A stretch of 64,000 nt of DNA from Rurimicrobium sp040387755 (GTDB lineage Bacteria > Bacteroidota > Bacteroidia > Chitinophagales > Chitinophagaceae). Under the pieces are notes generated by a model, which saw nothing but the letters and a program-made list of their open reading frames with translations, searched no databases and was not told the origin of the DNA. The DNA lies in the NCBI GenBank assembly GCA_040387755.1, contig JAZKDB010000002.1, positions 1,364,001 through 1,428,000 on the forward strand, written 5' to 3'. The position numbers and the translations under genes were made by a program. Numbering within the stretch: position 1 is the first letter of the stretch; each line of letters starts with the position of its first letter. This document shows positions 62,546 through 64,000 of the stretch, piece after piece.

Positions 62546-62594
62546 AGTGGTGCGAGAGGGATTTGAACCCCCGACACATGGATTTTCAGTCCAT
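62546..62594. repeat. attR: 49-bp repeat within the intact tRNA-Phe
   Basis: Identical to 17798-17846. The left part of this copy was brought by the element; together with host DNA from 62595 it rebuilds the complete tRNA gene. Confidence 0.93.
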
Positions 62595-62620
62595 TGCTCT
62601 ACCAACTGAGCTATCGCACC
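62548..62620 (-). tRNA. tRNA-Phe (GAA)
   Basis: 73 nt on the minus strand, 5' end at 62620. Acceptor GGTGCGA pairs with TCGCACC and the discriminator A is at 62548. D arm GCTC...GAGC, anticodon loop CTGAAAA with GAA, T arm GGGGGTTCGAATCCC. CCA is not encoded (CTA follows). Integration site of the large element. Confidence 0.97.
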
Positions 62621-62736
62621 GTTTTCAATTGGGTTGCAAATATAGGATGTTTATTGAAAAAACAAAAAAGAGTTTTAATTCTTTGAAAATAAATATTTCA
62701 AACCTAAAATTTAATTGGTTTATTCCACTACTTTTT

Positions 62737-62744
62737 TATTTTTG
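62737..62744 (+). promoter_or_regulatory. Promoter of the DUF3276 gene
   Basis: TTG at 62715-62717, 19-nt spacer, TATTTTTG at 62737-62744: a textbook Bacteroidota TTG-N19-TAnnTTTG promoter. Confidence 0.65.
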
Positions 62745-62779
62745 TAGGGTTATTTTTCAAAACTAAAAACTCACGAATA

Positions 62780-63226
62780 GTGGCGTACGAAAACAAAAAC
62801 TACGGTGAAAATACCCGTAATAATGAAAGCATCTTTAGTAAAAGAGTGAAGGCTGGTAAAAGAAGAACCTACTTTTTTGATGTTAAAGCAACTCGAGGCA
62901 ATGATTATTTCATTACCATTACCGAGAGCAAAAAGAGATTTGAAGATGATGGCTACGATCGTCACAAAATGTTTATTTACAAAGAAGACTTCAACAAATT
63001 TGCCGAAGCTCTTGTAGAAACTGTAAATTATGTAAAAACAGATTTAATGCCTGATTTTGATTTTGATGCGTTTAACCATGCAGATGACCAAGAACAATAT
63101 GAGCAAAGCAAAACTGAAGCCAATGCACCATTAGTAACAGAGCCGGTTTCTTCGTCAATGGAAACTATTGAAGCCATAGCACCCAATGCAGACGATAGCA
63201 GTGATGTTGATGCATGGAAAATCTAA
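62780..63226 (+). CDS. DUF3276 / PUR-family nucleic-acid-binding protein
   Basis: 148 residues from GTG 62780 (MAYENKNYGENTRNNESIFS). The PUR-alpha-like core is KRVKAGKRRTYFFDVKATRGNDYFITITESKKRFEDDGYDRHKMFIYKEDFNKFAEALVETVNYV, very conserved across Bacteroidota. A long acidic tail ends DDSSDVDAWKI. It binds single-stranded DNA or RNA; cellular role unclear. Host gene, directly downstream of tRNA-Phe's 5' flank but in the opposite orientation. Confidence 0.9.
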   Translation: MAYENKNYGENTRNNESIFSKRVKAGKRRTYFFDVKATRGNDYFITITESKKRFEDDGYDRHKMFIYKEDFNKFAEALVETVNYVKTDLMPDFDFDAFNHADDQEQYEQSKTEANAPLVTEPVSSSMETIEAIAPNADDSSDVDAWKI

Positions 63227-63250
63227 ATAAAATTACAATTGATTTTAATA

Positions 63251-63288
63251 AAGGTCTGAATTGATACATTTCAATTCAGACCTTTTGA
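63251..63288 (+). terminator. Terminator after the DUF3276 gene
   Basis: AAGGTCTGAATTGA/TCAATTCAGACCTT perfect 14-bp stem with loop TACATT and TTTT. Confidence 0.85.
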
Positions 63289-63320
63289 TTTGACCAAAAT
63301 CCAAAGCACAAAAATGTTCT

Positions 63321-63328
63321 TACATTTG
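63321..63328 (+). promoter_or_regulatory. -7 box of the nucleotidyltransferase gene
   Basis: TACATTTG matches TAnnTTTG, 52 nt before the GTG start. Confidence 0.5.
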
Positions 63329-63380
63329 TAGAAACAGTACTCTATCTATTAATTGATTTTTAAGAAAATATTCTTCCACA

Positions 63381-64000
63381 GTGAAAGCCATAATCCCTGT
63401 TGCCGGTGCCGGTACAAAGCTGCGCCCACTTACCTACACACAGCCAAAAGCCCTGATACCTATTGCGGGTAAGACAATTTTGAGTGTTATCGTAGATCAA
63501 TTGATTGAAGCGGGAGTAACTGAATTCATTTTTGTCATAGGTTATTTGGGCGAAAAAATACAAGATTATGTAGCACATCAATATCCCGGACTTAACTGCT
63601 CTTTTGTTACACAAAATGATAGAAAAGGAACAGGACATGCAATTTGGCTTACCAAAGAGCATATTAATGGGGAAGAAATTATCGTTGTCCTTGGCGATAC
63701 TATTTGCGATTATGACCTCAAACAAATATTAATAAGCAACACCTCGCTTATCGGTGTACAAAAAGTAGATGACCCCAGAAATTTTGGCGTTGCGGAACTT
63801 GGAGAAAATGATAAAGTATTGCATGTTGTCGAAAAGCCAACAATCCCCAAATCTAATATGGCCATGGTAGGGATATACTTTATTAAGGAAACCAAAACAC
63901 TTTTTGAAGCTCTGGACATTGTTCTTCAGAAGGAACCTACACTTTCCGGAGAATACCCGTTAACTAATGCAATTGAAATTATGATTAGCAGCAACCAAGT
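63381..64000 (+). CDS. Sugar-phosphate nucleotidyltransferase, 5' part (cut by window edge)
   Basis: 206 residues are visible from GTG 63381. Read by hand: MKAIIPVAGAGTKLRPLTYT with the G-x-G-T-x-L-R-P NTP-binding loop, then QPKALIPIAGKTIL, IGYLGEKIQDY, GTGHAIWLTKEH, VVLGDTICDYD (metal-binding Asp) and FGVAELGENDKVLHVVEKP. This is the RmlA/GlmU-N/GalU-type fold, which joins a sugar 1-phosphate to a nucleoside triphosphate for polysaccharide synthesis. Which sugar cannot be told from this part; GlmU-like or glucose-1-phosphate thymidylyltransferase-like are both possible. It continues past the right edge. Confidence 0.85.
   Translation, partial: MKAIIPVAGAGTKLRPLTYTQPKALIPIAGKTILSVIVDQLIEAGVTEFIFVIGYLGEKIQDYVAHQYPGLNCSFVTQNDRKGTGHAIWLTKEHINGEEIIVVLGDTICDYDLKQILISNTSLIGVQKVDDPRNFGVAELGENDKVLHVVEKPTIPKSNMAMVGIYFIKETKTLFEALDIVLQKEPTLSGEYPLTNAIEIMISSNQ

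Larger units (their letters stand above)
17798..62594. mobile_element. 44.8-kb integrative mobilizable element in tRNA-Phe
   Basis: The element is bounded by perfect 49-bp direct repeats of the tRNA-Phe 3' end, with the tyrosine integrase next to the left repeat and an HTH/excisionase-like gene near the right one. A 20-bp tandem-motif repeat lies inside each end (17948-17967, 62479-62498). It has MobC, a MobB-like relaxase and a VirD4/TraG coupling protein but no VirB4 ATPase or Tra channel genes, so transfer would need a helper element. The remaining cargo is mostly defence-like, and a separate GC-rich element appears nested inside (about 41.3-51.9 kb). Confidence 0.9.

Noticed and set aside
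1..64000. CRISPR arrays, rRNA genes or insertion sequences
   Set aside because: No regularly spaced repeats, no rRNA segments and no transposase-like protein were seen on either strand.

Overview
The window is Bacteroidota DNA, most likely from a Chitinophagaceae-type bacterium. This is inferred from three things: A+T-rich genes whose promoters fit the Bacteroidota sigma-A pattern (TTG ... TAnnTTTG) rather than TTGACA/TATAAT; lineage-typical families (DUF3276/PUR, GldM-like, MbnP, BamA-like next to nadK); and mostly absent Shine-Dalgarno sequences. The species cannot be named from this sequence.

Two host segments flank one large insertion. Left host segment (1-17797): 5' end of cysS, an NTF2-like protein, a GldM-like secreted protein, an M28 peptidase, a VCBS/FG-GAP protein, a GT39-type glycosyltransferase, an apparent operon (BamA-like, nadK, inactivated transglutaminase-like protein, prfB), a YkgJ-type protein, a nitronate monooxygenase, an MbnP-like lipoprotein, an ABC-F ATPase, a TPR protein and TerC. 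Right host segment (62595-64000): the 5' part of tRNA-Phe, a DUF3276 protein and the start of a sugar nucleotidyltransferase.

Between them (17798-62594) lies a 44.8-kb integrative element in the 3' end of tRNA-Phe(GAA). It is bounded by a 49-bp direct repeat, has a tyrosine integrase at the left and an excisionase-like HTH gene at the right, and carries a 20-bp tandem-motif repeat inside each end. It encodes MobC, a MobB-like relaxase and a VirD4/TraG coupling protein but no other conjugation gene, so it looks mobilizable rather than self-transmissible. A second, GC-richer block (about 41.3-51.9 kb) has its own MobF relaxase-helicase, RadC-like protein, Toprim primase, HTH protein and tyrosine recombinase. 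It uses clear Shine-Dalgarno sites and at least one TTGAAT-16-TATAAT promoter, and is probably a nested element of different ancestry.

The rest is largely defence-like cargo: (a) a three-gene operon of an unknown protein, a DUF559/Vsr-like nuclease and an AAA ATPase with a C-terminal HEPN-like RxxxxH motif; (b) a membrane-anchored trypsin-like protease, a secreted beta-rich protein and a membrane protein; (c) a putAbiC-type Abi protein; (d) a DUF6236 protein with a small basic partner; (e) DUF3800 and CoiA-like nucleases; (f) an AbiE toxin-antitoxin pair; (g) a Gabija-like OLD nuclease/UvrD helicase pair with a third gene resembling a trypsin-co-occurring (trypco2) domain, facing a membrane-anchored HEPN-like protein. 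A dnaE gene is reduced to its two ends.

The most notable unexplained signal is a repeated promoter architecture in the outer element. The palindrome GGGATNTCCC lies exactly 25 nt upstream of a -7 box in front of the protease gene, the 28-kb membrane gene and the DUF6236 gene, with a degenerate copy before the response regulator. It suggests one regulator controlling several cargo modules.
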